Shown: positions 20,060 to 32,330 of the stretch, one piece after another
Numbering within the stretch: the first letter of the stretch is position 1
Layout of the letters: the number at the start of each line of letters is the position of its first letter
Assembly (NCBI RefSeq): GCF_008728515.1
Contig: NC_044977.1
Span: 5,045,501-5,109,500 of the forward strand
Source of the DNA: Papio anubis
Lineage: Eukaryota; Chordata; Mammalia; Primates; Cercopithecidae
Direction: 5' to 3'
DNA length: 64,000 nucleotides
Position numbers and translations under genes: made by a program
Notes under the pieces: model-generated
The model's database searches: none
What the model saw: only the letters and a program-made list of their open reading frames with translations
Told to the model about the DNA's origin: nothing

Positions 20060-20900
20060 ATATCCTCTACTTTCCTTCCCTTCTCTCAGGTAAACACTGT
20101 TAACTGTTTTTTATATAACTTTCTAACTTTTCTCTAACATTTTATATTCATATAGTTACTTCTTAACATAAATCATAGTAGAGAAGTCATAGAAGATATA
20201 TTGTTATGTAATTTTTTCCTCACAAGATTTTTTTTTTTTTTTTTTGAGACAGAGTCTCTCTTGGTCGCCCAGGCTGGAGTGCAGTGGCAAAATCTTGGCT
20301 CACTGCAACCTCCACTTCCTGGGTTCAAGCAATTCTACTGTCTCAGCCTCTCGAGTAGCTGGGACTACAGTCGCATGCCACAACGCATGGCTAATATTTT
20401 TTTTTTAGTAGAGACTGGGTTTCACCATGTTGGTCAGGCTGATCTCAAACTCCTGACCTCAGATGATTCACCCACCTTGGCCTCCCAAAGTGCTGGGATT
20501 ATAGGCATAGCCACCACAGCTAGAAACAACATAACATCTCTAAGAAATTTTCCATACAGTTCCTCAAAAGACTACCTCATATCTGATTCTATGTATAAAC
20601 CTTTCCGTTCCTCTTTTTGTCTTAGTAAAATCAGCATTGCAAAGGATATTTTTAAATATATATTTGGATATAAATGCATATAATCCTGAGCTCTAGATTC
20701 CTGGGGATAAATTGCTGGGTCAAATAATATGCATATTTGATACTTTGATAGCATGTTAATTTATATTCTCAAAAGCTCATATAATTTAACATTTCATAGC
20801 ACTGTTTTAGAATACCCGTTTCTGCCCAATTTGCACATTTATTTTTATGAAATTTGCCCAAGCATTAAACAAATGGGGTAACATAAACATATTCAAATAT
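20060..20900 (-). mobile_element. Old LINE-1 fragment, interrupted by an Alu
   Basis: Before and after the Alu at 20228-20523 the sequence follows the reverse complement of an old L1 3' region: ggtaaacactgttaactg before it and attgctgggtcaaataata after it. High divergence and many gaps suggest an L1M-age copy. Confidence 0.55.
20228..20523 (-). mobile_element. Alu, full length
   Basis: Starts with a T-run (reverse of the A-tail) and gagacagagtctc, and ends near ccaccacagctag. The ORF across it (20201-20680) is the usual chance reading through antisense Alu. Confidence 0.93.
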
Positions 20901-21599
20901 TACAGAAAAATTGAATAGTTTCTTTATATTTAGCCAGGTTTTTTTATACAGTTATTTTTTGCTGTTGATTTGTAGGAGCTTTGTTGTATATATTATTTTA
21001 AATACTTTGTTCGTATGTGTTGTATATATTTTTTTAAATATTTTGTACATATGTATTGTAGCAGGTTTCTACTATAATAAAAAAAGGTAAACAAGCCCTG
21101 AATTTCTGTGGCTTACAAAAGTCATTACCTTTTCTTGATTATAGGTCTGCAAGTTTCCTGGGTTTGATAAATTTTTCTTGGTCATAAATGAGCTGGAGTC
21201 TAGTCTGGAGATCGGATTTAGGAATCATTCTCATGGCTCAGTCTAGAAACCATTAGCTACCTGGGAAGATTTTCTCCTGCTAATGGCAAAAGTGCAAGAG
21301 AAGAAGTGTGATCACAAAAGTGCATTTGAAACCCCTACTTGAAAAGCATATGCATTGAATCTTTTCAAACACTACTTATCAAAGCAGGTCGCCTGTCCAT
21401 GCCCCAAGTCATGACAAGAGTCATAAAAATGGGAAAATGAATATTCATGAATAAGTCAGCCTATTCACCACTATAATGTATTTTCTCTCAATCAACTGCT
21501 TATGGTTTTATTTTTGTACAAGTTTGAAAACTAGGAATCTAATAATGTTTCTTTAGCAACTCTCAGTTTTGTGTCTTACTTAAGTCACCAAGTTAATAA

Positions 21600-22080
21600 T
21601 AATAATATTATCCAATATTGTCTTTTAGTTCTTTTACAGCATTTTTTACATTTAGACCCTTTAATCAAATTTTCAGTTCATATATGCTTTTTAAGTAAAA
21701 ACATTTTTTGTGAACTCTAACTTATTTTTCCAATTTTCACAACATAATTTCTGTTAACTCATTTCTACCTGAGGTTGAAATGCCATCTTCTTCATATTCT
21801 AAATTGCTATATGAAAATTGGTTTCTTTTTTTGATTCTTTGTTTTTTTTTCTGTTTATCCACTGCTGTATTCCTCTACCAATACCACTTGGTTCTCATAG
21901 CTAAAGCTTTATAAAAAGTTTGCTATATAGTTAAGTCCTATTGCATAGTTTTTAAACTTTTTTTTTAACCAATTTTTCTTGTTTCTTTTTGTGTATATTT
22001 TCTCTTGTGGGTCATCTGGAAAATAAACTTTCCCTAATCAATTTAAAAATTCTAAAATTATTTTTAAATTTCAGATGGTT
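21600..22080 (-). mobile_element. Old LINE-1 fragment
   Basis: A tract with the reverse-complement pattern of L1 ORF2 (for example ctgtattcctctaccaataccac, here shortened to ctctaccaataccact, then gtgggtcatctggaaaataa). It is very diverged, so the call rests on the order of weak landmarks. Confidence 0.45.
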
Positions 22081-22082
22081 CT

Positions 22083-22190
22083 TTCTCTCTCTCTCTCTAT
22101 ATATATATGTATATATGTTCAATATATATTTATTTAATCTGAATATATATAGAATATGTATGAATATATATTTCATCAGAATTTATTCAA
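22083..22190. repeat. (CT)n/(TA)n microsatellite
   Basis: A ctctctct run passes into tatatata and then into imperfect AT-rich repeats. Confidence 0.85.
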
Positions 22191-22479
22191 TTCTGATATA
22201 TAGAATTGAGGAATTGTATAGCATTTATAGGAAATGTATAGCATTTAGGAATCATGTACTCCATAAAGGTTAACCACTACCTTGTGTTTGTCTACTTCGC
22301 AAAAGTTTTATATTAACCTTAATTGAAACCCTAAATTGAATTGGCAATATAAACTGAGCAAAATGGGAGAAATACAGAGAAAAGAAGCCAGAAAAATAGG
22401 TGAGGTTTAACTCACACCATTAATCAGGTAAATGGGAAAACTAATGTATTTGAGTACTTCCTTTTTAAATAACTTTTTC

Positions 22480-23400
22480 TTATTATATTTTAACTATATG
22501 GTTTAATTTTTATTATATTTACAGTAAGTGCAACCATCATTACATCATTAAATCTATTTTACATTATCTCAGTAGAAACATTATATGTACCCTTTAACTA
22601 TCACCCCCATATACTCCACTCCTCAAAGCCTAAGCATCCTCCAATCTAGTTTCTGCCTCTATGTATTTGTTTATTCTGGACATTGCTTATAAGTGAGCTA
22701 ATATGTGTTTCTTTGTAAGCATAATGTTTTCAAGTACCATCCATGTTATAGCGTATATCAGTACTTAAATTCTTTTTTATGGTTGGGTAAGTTTCCATTT
22801 TATGAATATATCCCATTTTATTTATCAGTTGATGGGTTTTGGGATTGTTTATAATACTGCTATACACATCCATGAACAAGTTTTTGTTTGGATATATGTT
22901 TTCATTTTTATTTGGTATATCCCAAAAAACAAAATGCATATGTTTTCATTTGTATTTGGTACATCCCCCAAAACATATAGTAACTATGTTTAATCATTTG
23001 AGGAACTGCTACACTGTTTGGCTACACTATTTTCATTTCCACCAATGGTGTATATGTGTTCTGACTTCTTCATACACTCTCCTTGTTATAGTTGTTGTTT
23101 TTAATTCTAGCCATCTTAGCGGGTGTGAGGCAGTATCTCATTGTGGTTATAGTCACATTTTCCTGTGGGTTAATGATACTGAATATCTTTTCACATAGTT
23201 ACTCGCTATTTGTATATCTCCCTGGAAGAAACGCCTATTTAGATCCATTGCCCATTTTTTAATTGGGAAATTTGTCTTTTATTTCATGAGTTTCTAGATA
23301 CAAGTCTTTTATCAGATATATGATTTGGAAATATGTTCTTTCATTTGGTAGTTTGTCTTTTCATTTTCTTCATAGTGCCCTTTGAAACGTAAAGTTTTAC
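22480..23400 (-). mobile_element. Old LINE-1 fragment with a 44-bp tandem duplication
   Basis: Long antisense L1 similarity: ataagtgagctaatatgtg, then the accatccatgttat-like part, then tttccaccaatggtgt, then tctcattgtggttatag, then tttttaattgggaaatttg. Inside it, 22894-22937 is repeated at 22938-22981 with several differences. No ORF2 protein can be read because of many stops. Confidence 0.82.
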
Positions 23401-23477
23401 AAAAGCAGCATTCCTTTTCCTTGGTAGTTATTCTGTTTATTTACAAATAACTCATTTCATGTAAAATGCTGAACAGA

Positions 23478-23921
23478 TTGTAGGGCTGCCATAACAACGC
23501 GTTACTGAGAGGTGTAAACAACAACTAGTTATTATTTCACCGTTCTGGAGGTCAGAAGTCTAAAATCAAGGTGTTGGCAGCACTGGTTTCTTTTACCGGC
23601 TGTGAGGAAGAATTTGTTCCATGTAACTTTTGATGGTTTTCTGGCAATATTTGGCATTCTTTGGCTTGTAGAAGCATTACCCTAATCTTTGACTTCATCT
23701 TCACATTCTCCCTGTGTATGTGCCTGTGTCCAAGTTTCATCATTTTATGAGAATATCAGTCATATTGAATTAAGGGCCCACCCTCTTCCAGTCTGACCTC
23801 ATCTAATCTTAACTAATTAAACCTTCAACAGCTTGATTCCAAGTAAGGACACATTCTGAGGTATTTTGGGTTAGGACTTCAACGTATGAAGTTTTGAGGG
23901 AACACAATTCAACCCATAACA
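23478..23921 (+). mobile_element. MLT1-type MaLR LTR
   Basis: The order tagggctgccataacaa, gttctggaggtcagaagtc, aatcaaggtgttggcag, gaattaagggcccaccct, acacattctgaggta and acaattcaacccataaca follows MLT1 LTRs of the ERVL-MaLR group. It is an old solo LTR in + orientation, with a partly replaced middle at 23605-23690. Confidence 0.8.
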
Positions 23922-24104
23922 GATGCATTTTCAAGTAAATAAATATTTATTACTTAGACAATACTCAGTAAAATTCTGAAATATGTATCACTGTTAACTA
24001 TTTGCAAGGTTTTCTTCCCCGCAACCTGTTCTCACTTATTTGTTTTCTCATAACCGTGTAGTTTCACAAGCAATACTTAAGCTTTATCTGTATCATTTAT
24101 TATT

Positions 24105-24443
24105 ATTATTTTTTTGAGATGGAGTTTCACTCTTGTCGCCCAGGCTGGAGTGCAATGGCACGCTCTTGGCTCATTGCAACCTCCGCCTCCCAAGTTCAAG
24201 TGATTCTCCTATCTCAGCCTCCTGAATAGCTGGGATTACAGGCCCCGCTAACAAGCCCAGATAATTTTGGTACTTTTAGTAGAGATGGGGTTTCACCATG
24301 TTGACTGGACTGGTCTCGAACTCCTGACCTTGGGTGATTCACCAGGTTGACCAGCCTGGTCTCAAACCCCAGACCTCAGGTGATTCACCTGCCTCAGTCT
24401 CCCAAAGTGCTGGGATTACAAGCGTGAGCCACTGCTCCCAGCC
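24105..24443 (-). mobile_element. Alu with an internal 46-bp tandem duplication
   Basis: A full antisense Alu that is longer than usual because 24292-24337 is repeated at 24338-24383; each copy starts ttcacca and contains ctggtctc. The two copies differ at several positions. Confidence 0.92.
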
Positions 24444-27250
24444 GCTTTATATCTGTTTTATAAATGAAGCAAGTGGCATCCAGGGAGATTATTAGTTTAT
24501 CAATTGCCTCAGTTTATTTTCTGTGAATAAAAATACAGAAGTATGATCTTCTGGTGTATGTTGTCTCTCTGACTTTTTACATCCCTTAGGATAATGCTTA
24601 TATCTATCTATTTAAAGGAAAAGTGACATCAATAAAGGTCACAATGCTTATAGGTTTCTATGATTATGTGAGAAACAAATGCTCTAGGAAAATGGCATAA
24701 CATTTTATCTGACAAGGCTAATGCCTACATTATGGGAGTTCTACTCAGACAGATAATCTAGGAAATACCAAATAAATAAAGCAAAGTATTCCTGCTTTCA
24801 ATGTGCTTATAGTCTATTAGGGAAAATAGAAATAATATGGAATATGGTGCGTAAGAAAACAAGATTAGAGAAACTATGATGAATTGCTCAATTATGTGAT
24901 TTAGACAGCAAACAGGGAATTAAATTTGAATGATTGGAGTGTTCTTGGATGGATTTATTATGAAAATTGAACTTTAATTAGGGACTGGTGTAAGAGTATG
25001 GAGCCTGAAGCCATAGAAAGGAGAAATTATTCCAGCTGAGGCCAAAACATGAATCAAGGTAATACATTGGACTTGTAAATCCTCTCTCTGAAGGAAAGAT
25101 ACTGTTCAAAGTATAGTGGCTGGTGAAAATAAATAATTGTATACTTAATAGTAATTTTTAAAATAAAACAATTTTTCTCATTTTATTATATATTTGTTGA
25201 TTATTAAATTATTTTATTAACAGTTACAAAATTTTATGTTGATTCCAAAGTATTCATCCAGCAATAAGAAACCAACTCTTGACAATAATATCAAGTGTTC
25301 AATTCACAGTCTTAGGAAAAATTCGAGTGTATTAAAAGTAGTGGATTCTACTCCTTAGCACGTTAAATGCTTCATTAGTACCTAACAAGTAAGCATGAAG
25401 TGTGGGCCAGGAAAGAGCAAAATTCCCCTCCAAAGAAAATAAGTCCTAATATGGTGGGTCAGTAGTTTAACCTGAAAGCCTACTCAATCCATCTCTATTT
25501 TTCTGGAACTACCAACAAGGATGCCAAATGTGATCCATGCACTTGTCCACTAGAAACTGAATGGGAGCTATCAACTCATTTCACACAGGTCAGCAAACAG
25601 CAATCAGAGGCTAATGGCTTTCTGTCACCACTAACCCAGGCTAGGTGCAAAGGCCGACCTGGAGGTTAGAGGTTCTGCATCCAATTACCTATCCTAGGAG
25701 CTATCTGGTCCCCCTCTAAAAAGTAATTTGCTCAGTGCAAAATTGAAAGTACTACCTGATTTGCTGTTTTTTCAGTGCTGCTTTTGAAATGCCTAAGTTC
25801 TAAAGTGGCAGATATGATGGGCTGGCTTCTTTGCTCAGTATTCAGGAGGTTTGAGGGAGCAGTGATAAGAGAAATGATAAAAAGTAAAGTCAAGTTATGT
25901 CATGAAATGAGTCAAGATTCAATACATGACAAAGACTCTTGGGCTAAAACACTCATACAATTGTTGCTAAATGCAGAATGCATTATAACCCAAACTTCAT
26001 ACATCACAGTGTTTTTAAGGAAAAATTTTCTTTCACAAAGAAACCATTAAATGATAGTAGTGATTAGAGAGATGGATCTGTTGAAAATACTTACTTTTCT
26101 GGCTACATCATAAGGAAATTGAAATTGTATGAAAAGTAATCAACTTAAAACAACATTTGATATTAGCATACTATGACTCTAGAAATGTTTGTTTCCAAAA
26201 CAATTTACCCCAAAAACTGTTAAGTGAGCAAGTTCCATATATCTTGTCTTAGATTTTAGGATAGCTTTACCTTAAGGTTAATAGAAAAGCTGTCAAAAAT
26301 GCAAAATCAGGAATCATGGAAGAATATACTCTGAAATTAATTAAGATTAAACTTCAATCATCCTCAAAATCACAGGTTATATACAAAGCCCTAGTAATTT
26401 TTGTTCATTTATTTAATTATTTTTCTTCAAGAAAATCCAAGTAATTTGGATGCATCTCTATCACCAGACTAATGATATTATTAATCTCTAAAAACCTATA
26501 AACACTATGTCTATCTGTACTCATCATTCTAACAAAAAATTACCAGAAAAAATGTTCACACAAATTCCTCTCTGTGGGCCTCTGGGGGGAGACACAGCCC
26601 AAAAAGTGGTTGCAGCATTTTCTCATGCTGATTTATAGCATAACTACATATAGACACAGACACACACACAAACACAAGTAAACACAAATGCAAACACAAA
26701 GGTGATGTAAAAACAGATACTAAGATCTTACAATTGCTCAACATTTCTACTTAGGAAGAAATCTAACATATCTCACTTACTTAGATGTCTATGCATTTAG
26801 TAAAGCTTAAAATTATATTTAGGTACACAGAAATTACATGGTCTTCAATTTTTTCAAAATAAAGTTCTGGCTTGTCACCCTACAAATAATTTTGTGGGGT
26901 GAAATAATTCTCAGAGTTCACAGATCTTATAAGACTCCAGATTGTTTATTTTAGACTTTGGCTCAAATTATAACCATAATAATTCATAGTAGCCATGGAA
27001 CTGCCCATAAAATGCATGTGTACCTGCGTATATACTATGTAAGTCAAAGTAGTTATATATTAAGAGGAGCACAGCAGTTACTTTTTCAACACATTTTAGA
27101 AATGCATTATAAAATGTCTGCACAATATTGATACAGTAAACAGATCTTAGAGTGAGGTCAACGTTTAGAAATATCCTGAGCCATGTTCTTTTAACAAACA
27201 TAGTTTACATTCTAAAGTAACTTTCCTTTAAAGCTATGGATTTTTTAGTT
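24444..27250. other. Unique AT-rich DNA
   Basis: About 2.8 kb with no named repeat. A CA-rich patch (26650-26700) has acacaaacacaa motifs. ORFs reach 91 codons (25775-26047) without a domain. Old L2 or MIR debris may be present but is not certain. Confidence 0.5.
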
Positions 27251-27600
27251 TTTTTTTTTTTTTTTTTTTTGCAAATACATCTTAAAATACTTTATTTTAA
27301 ACTAGTTTTAGTCTCAGATAAAAGTTTTTGAAAGTACAGAATATTGTCATATATGTTCACCCCCTTCCATTAATCTTAACACCTTATATAATCGTAGTAC
27401 ATTTATCAAAACCAGAAAATTAATATGAGTCAAAACTACTAACTAAGCTACAGAAGTTATTTTATTTTCTTTCATTTTCTCCTTAGCATTCTTTTAAGGA
27501 AACAAAGATCCTACATTGTATTTTGTTTCTGTTCAAGGATTCAATGTATAATTCCATATTGTATTATTTCAGTTTTTTTCTCCTTAGGCCCCCACTTCTG
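27251..27600 (-). mobile_element. Probable old LINE-1 3' fragment
   Basis: A T-run at 27250-27270 is followed by sequence whose landmarks (ttaatcttaacacctta, gtacatttatcaaaacc, aaaattaatatgagtc) resemble antisense old L1 3' UTRs. Confidence 0.4.
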
Positions 27601-28120
27601 CTACACTGCCTTCTTTTGGCCAGTCTGCATGTGTTCTTCCACTGGGAAACATACCACTGAACTGGAGATTCAGACTGCTGCCTGGCAATTTTCTACTCTT
27701 CATGCTTCTGAATCAACAGTAAAAGAAGGGAGTTATGGTGCTGGCTAAGATGCCTGGTCTTGATTTCATGGTTCTTTTGGAGAACTGTGCTATTCCATAG
27801 TATAGGTAAAGAAGAGTAGGTCTTGGATATAAGATATTTTTTAGGGCATATCTTTGTATTACCATTCCTACTGATTAAGGTCAATGGCAAATTTCAACAA
27901 CTCAATTCAGGTAGGTCTACTAATGGCTGAGATGGTTTGAAATAAAAATTTGGGTCTTCTCACCAGGTGAAAAACCACAATCAGTTGAGGTACTTGATAC
28001 AGATAAGGGAATGTGGAATGGGTAGTGGAAGAAGGTAGTTGTAAATACCAGCTATAACTATGTGACCAGTTATAGAAGAAAGGATAGTAGTAGTTATGTG
28101 TATTCCTTTTTCTTTTGCAT

Positions 28121-28151
28121 ACACACACACGCGCACACACACACACACACA
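28121..28151. repeat. (CA)n microsatellite with CG interruptions
   Basis: A run of about 15 ca units that includes acgcgcac. The minus-strand ORFs here are low-complexity readings. Confidence 0.92.
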
Positions 28152-28459
28152 GAAATATCTTTGATTTCCTTCCTCCCTTATTCCCTTATCATGTAACATA
28201 AAATGTATTGGCTTATTATCATAATATGTAAATGATGCTAATTTTACATTAGAGCACTTAAGGAATGTAAAGGAGAAGAAGAACAGTAAACATTACTCAA
28301 AGGCTGTATCTTCTCTTCTGGGAAAGGAGTTAGTGCATTTTAAGTTGTACGCAGGATAGTTTTATCATATTAGACAGAATTATGACCTTGCTATTGTCTT
28401 TATTTGTAGATTAAGTAAGGCTTAAGGAGTATGTATGAGTGCCAAGGTGACAAAGTCTG

Positions 28460-29200
28460 AACGTGTGATGCTTAATGTGATGTGTCAACTTTATTGGGAT
28501 ACTGAGTACTCATATATAGAGTTACACATTATTTCTCGGTTTGTCTGTGACAGTATTTCTGGATGATATTAGCACTTATATCAGTGGACTGAGTAAAACA
28601 TATTGTCCTCCCGGATGTAAGTGGGTATCATGCAATCCATTGGATGTCTAAATAGAACAAAAGGTGGGATAAGGGAGAACTCAGATTTTCTTCCTGCATT
28701 TTTGAGCTGTGTCATTGGTCTTACCCGCACTGAGGCTGATATGTACACCATCTGTTCACACCATCTATTCTTCTGGTTCTCATGTTTTTGGACTTTGGCA
28801 CTATACCACTGGCTCTCCTTAGTCTCCAAGTTGCAGATGGCAGATCATAAATCTCCTTAGCCTCCACCTTTATGTGAGTCAATTGATATATATACACACA
28901 CACCAATTAATATATTAATATAATCTATTAATGATTAATTGTATCAATTATAATGATGTAATATATTAATATTATATATGTTCCTTGTTGGTTCTTTTTT
29001 TCTGGGGAATCCTATTACTGACACTTCTTTGAGGACAAAGGAAGCAGCCTTCTGCAAGCCAAAAAACCTCAGAAAAACAACACATCTTCCAAACTCTTGA
29101 TTTTGACTTCTTGCCTTCTGAATTGTGAAGAAATAAATATCTTAAATAAATTATTAAGTAGGCTAGTCTCCGGTATTATGTTATGGCAGCCCTAGTAAAC
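28460..29200 (+). mobile_element. Old interspersed repeat, family not assigned
   Basis: The landmarks gtgatgtgtcaacttta, cattatttctcggtttgt, agcacttatatcagtgg, atcatgcaatccattgga and ctccaagttgcagatgg match a common mammalian interspersed repeat that I recognise but cannot name safely. An AT-rich microsatellite (28885-28980) lies near its 3' end, followed by a ctttttttctggggaatcct part. Confidence 0.45.
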
Positions 29201-29612
29201 TAATGGAGGGAGGTGTTCATAACCATAGGAATAAACAAAGGAGCCAGACCTGGGTAGCACACAAACTACTTGAAAGAATGTGGAGTGAGTAGTAAGTGAC
29301 TTTCCCAGGCCATGGTAGGGGCCTTCTTCTCTTTCAGTCATATAATGAGTTTTTCAGGCATTGTCAGAGAGCTACATGAATAAGTAGACCCAGCAGAGAC
29401 TCATTCTTGAGACTGTATTCCCCCCAAAGACTGAATACATGGACAGCAAACCTCAATGAAGAGAAAATAGAAATAAGGCTACTCCTATCTGTTCTACACA
29501 TCACACATACTCTGTTGGTTTCTATTGCTAACCAATTAGCTAAAACTGTATGGACTAAGGTAATATTTATTTATGATATCAAAGTTTCTGTAGGTCAGAA
29601 ACCCTGGCACTG

Positions 29613-29912
29613 GGCCGGGTGCGGTTGCTTACGCCTGTAATCCCAGCACTTTGGGAGGCCAAGGAGGGTGGCCCATGAGGTCAGGAGTTCAAGACCAGCC
29701 TGATCAACATGGTGAAACCCCATCTCTACTAAAAATACAAAAATTAGTTCAGCATGTTGGTGCATGCCTTTAATTCCAGATACTTAGGAGGCTGAGGCAG
29801 AAGAATCCCTCAAATCCGGGAGATAGAAGTTGCAGTGAGCCGAGATCGCACCTCTGCACTCCAGGCTGAGTGATACAGGAAGACTCTGTCTCAAAAAAAA
29901 AAAAAAAAAAAA
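29613..29912 (+). mobile_element. Alu with perfect target duplication
   Basis: Flanked by agaaaccctggcactg at 29597-29612 and 29913-29928, a 16-bp perfect match. The A-tail is 20 bases or more. It has the full Alu structure. Confidence 0.96.
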
Positions 29913-30439
29913 AGAAACCCTGGCACTGGTTAACAGTGTCTTTAGCTAAGTGTCTACCAATTTTGAAAAAGGGATGCCTTTTGGGCTGCATTTTCATCTG
30001 GAGCTTGAGGTATTCTTCCAAAAGCACTGATTATTGACAGAATTCAGTTCTTTGAAGTTGTAGGGTAGAGGTGTTTTTTGTTTGTTTGTTTTTGTTTTTT
30101 ATACTGGCTATGACAAACGTTTGCTCTCAGACCCTAGAGACTGCCTTCTAGTCTTTAACACATGGACTCCTCATCTTCAAAGCCAGCAATGGAGAATGTT
30201 CCTACTGTGGAGTCTGCCTGATTTCAGTAAGGGCTCAGTCCCATTTAAGGACTCACCTGATTAGGTTAGTGACACCCATATAATTTCTCTTTTGATTGAC
30301 TCAAAGTCAACTTATTAGTAGTCTAATCATGGGAGTGATATTCCACCATATTCACCAGGAGACAGAATTTTCCAAGGCATGTATAAGAAAGGGCAGGAAT
30401 ATCTAGGGCCATCTTAGAATTCTGACTAATTCTGCCTAC

Positions 30440-31790
30440 TGTGTCCAGAATTGGTGGGTTATTGATCTCGCTGACGTCAAGAATGAAGCTGCGAACCCTC
30501 GCAGTGAGTGTTACAGTTCGTAAAGATGGTAGTCCAGAGTTTGTTCCTTCAGATATTCAGTTGTGTCCACAGTTTCTTCCTTCTGGTGGGTTCGTGGTCT
30601 CACTGACTTCAGGAGTGAAGCTGCAGACCTTCGTGGTGAGTGTTACAGCTCCTAAAGGCAGCACGTCTGAAGTTGTTCATTCTTCCTGGTGGGTTTGTGG
30701 TCTTGCTGGCTTCAGGAGTGAAGCTGCAGAGCTTCGTGGTGAGTGTTACAGCTCAAAAAGGCAGCGTGAACCCAAAGAGTGAGCAGCAGAAAGTTTTATT
30801 GTAAAGAGCAAAAGAACAAAGCTTCCACAGTGTGGAAGGGGACCCCAGCTGGTTGCCACTGCTGACTTGGGCAGCCTGCTTTTATTCCCTTATCTGACCC
30901 CACCCATATCCTGCTGATTGGTCCATTTTGACAGAGTACTGATTGGTGCATTTACAATCCCTGAGCTAGACACAGAGTGCTGATTGGTGCGTTTACAATC
31001 CTTTAGCTAGACACAAGAGTGCTAGATGGAAAAGTTCTCCAAGTCCCCACTAGATTAGATAGATACAGAGCACTGATTGGTGCATTTACAAACCTTGAGA
31101 TAGACACAGTGCCGATTGGTGTATTTACAAACCGTTAGCTAGACATAAAGGTTCTCCAAGTCCCCACTAGACTCAAGAGCCAGCTGGCTTCACCTAGTGG
31201 ATCCGGCAGCAGGTGGAGCTGCCTGCCAGTCCCATGCCATGCACCCGCACTCCTCAGCCCTTGGGTGGTTGATGGGACCTGGTGCCACTGAGCAGCAGAG
31301 CAGGGGGCGGCACTCATCGGGGAGGCTTAGGCTGCCCAGGAGCCCATGGCCGTGGAGAGGCTCAAACATGGCAGGCTGCAGGTCCCGAGCCCTGCCCCAC
31401 AGGGAGGCAGCTGAGCCTGGGGGAGGGCGAGAATTCAAGCGCAGTGCAGGGGGGCCAACACTGCTGGGGGACCCAGCGCACCCTCTGCAGCTGCTGGCCG
31501 GGATGCTAAGCCCTTCACTGCCGGGAGCCAGTGGCGGGTCTGGCCACGCTGAGTGTGGGGCCCCCAGAGCGCATGCCCACCCGGAACTCGCGCTGGCCCG
31601 CCAGGGCCGCATGAAGCCCTGGCTCCCATCCTGTCTCTCCCGCCACATCTCCTGGCAAGCAGAGGGAGCCAGCTCCGGCCTGGGCCAGCCCAGAGAGGGG
31701 CTCCCGCATGGCCAGAGTGGTCACCAAGGCCAAGGAGGCACCGAGAGCCAGCAACTGCTGCGAGGGCTGCCAGCGCACTGTCACCTCTCA
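30440..31790 (-). mobile_element. Solo LTR12 (HERV-9 LTR)
   Basis: Read on the minus strand it runs from tgagaggtgacagtg to a ggacaca end, with the LTR12 layout: a GC-rich block (31190-31790 on +), an array of CCAAT-box repeats (30910-31130) and the terminal repeats around 30460-30770. The four bases ctac flank it on both sides (30436-30439 and 31791-31794), as expected for HERV-9. There is no internal ERV DNA, so it is a solo LTR formed by LTR-LTR recombination. The 213-codon ORF at 31197-31835 is a chance reading through the GC-rich part. Confidence 0.93.
30910..31130 (-). promoter_or_regulatory. CCAAT-box repeat array of LTR12
   Basis: Five attgg motifs (CCAAT on the minus strand) occur here, most within a ctgattggtgcattta-type unit followed by a gagctagacac-type part. 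HERV-9 LTR enhancers are known to act through such repeats by binding NF-Y and GATA factors. Activity at this copy is inferred. Confidence 0.75.
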
Positions 31791-32039
31791 CTACCACATA
31801 TTATATATAATGCAGAGAAACTGTATTCCATTTGTTGATAGCACATTTTTAGAGCTATACTTCCTGAGTTCAAAATCTGATTGTGCTATATAATAGTCAT
31901 GCAATCTCGACCAAGCTACTAAATTTAATGTACTTCTGTTTCCTCATCAGTAACATACACATTATAATAGTGTAATAGTAGACATTATAATAGTATTATA
32001 CAATTAATATACATATAAACCCCTACTGCAATATGGAAG

Positions 32040-32330
32040 GTATATATATATACACACACACACAATTATGTATTTATATATATTATTTTAAAAATGGAAT
32101 AAGGGTGATTCAGGGAAGTTAAGTAATTTGCAAAGGAACATATAGTTAATGAGTCTTAGCAACATGACTTAACGTTAGACGTCTGTGTTTGCTTTTTCAG
32201 CACATCATGCTATCATTTTCATTTATTTGCACTATAACATATATATTTTATATATAATATATACACCATATATAATATATATATACACCTTCCACATATG
32301 TGCCTATATATAGAGAGAGAGAGAGAAAGA
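32040..32330. repeat. TA/CA and GA simple repeats around duplication copy A
   Basis: (TA)n(CA)n at 32040-32064, TA-rich runs at 32240-32290 and a gagagaga run at 32311-32325. These flank the shorter-range duplication described next. Confidence 0.75.
32093..32240 (+). repeat. Local direct duplication, copy A
   Basis: This 148-bp stretch recurs at 33452-33600 with roughly eight substitutions and one indel (about 95 per cent identity). It contains the 3' half of a MIR. On its left side copy A is joined to a simple repeat instead of the rest of the MIR, so copy A is the derived one. Confidence 0.9.

Noticed and set aside
20201..20683. 160-codon ORF with an Alu-like peptide
   Set aside because: Typical chance reading through antisense Alu with flanking unique DNA.
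27690..28200. Minus-strand ORFs of 65-79 codons near a CA repeat
   Set aside because: Low-complexity readings of the microsatellite with no domain or conserved start.
31197..31838. 213-codon ORF
   Set aside because: Lies in the GC-rich part of a solo LTR12 and overlaps equally long ORFs on the other strand; composition effect.
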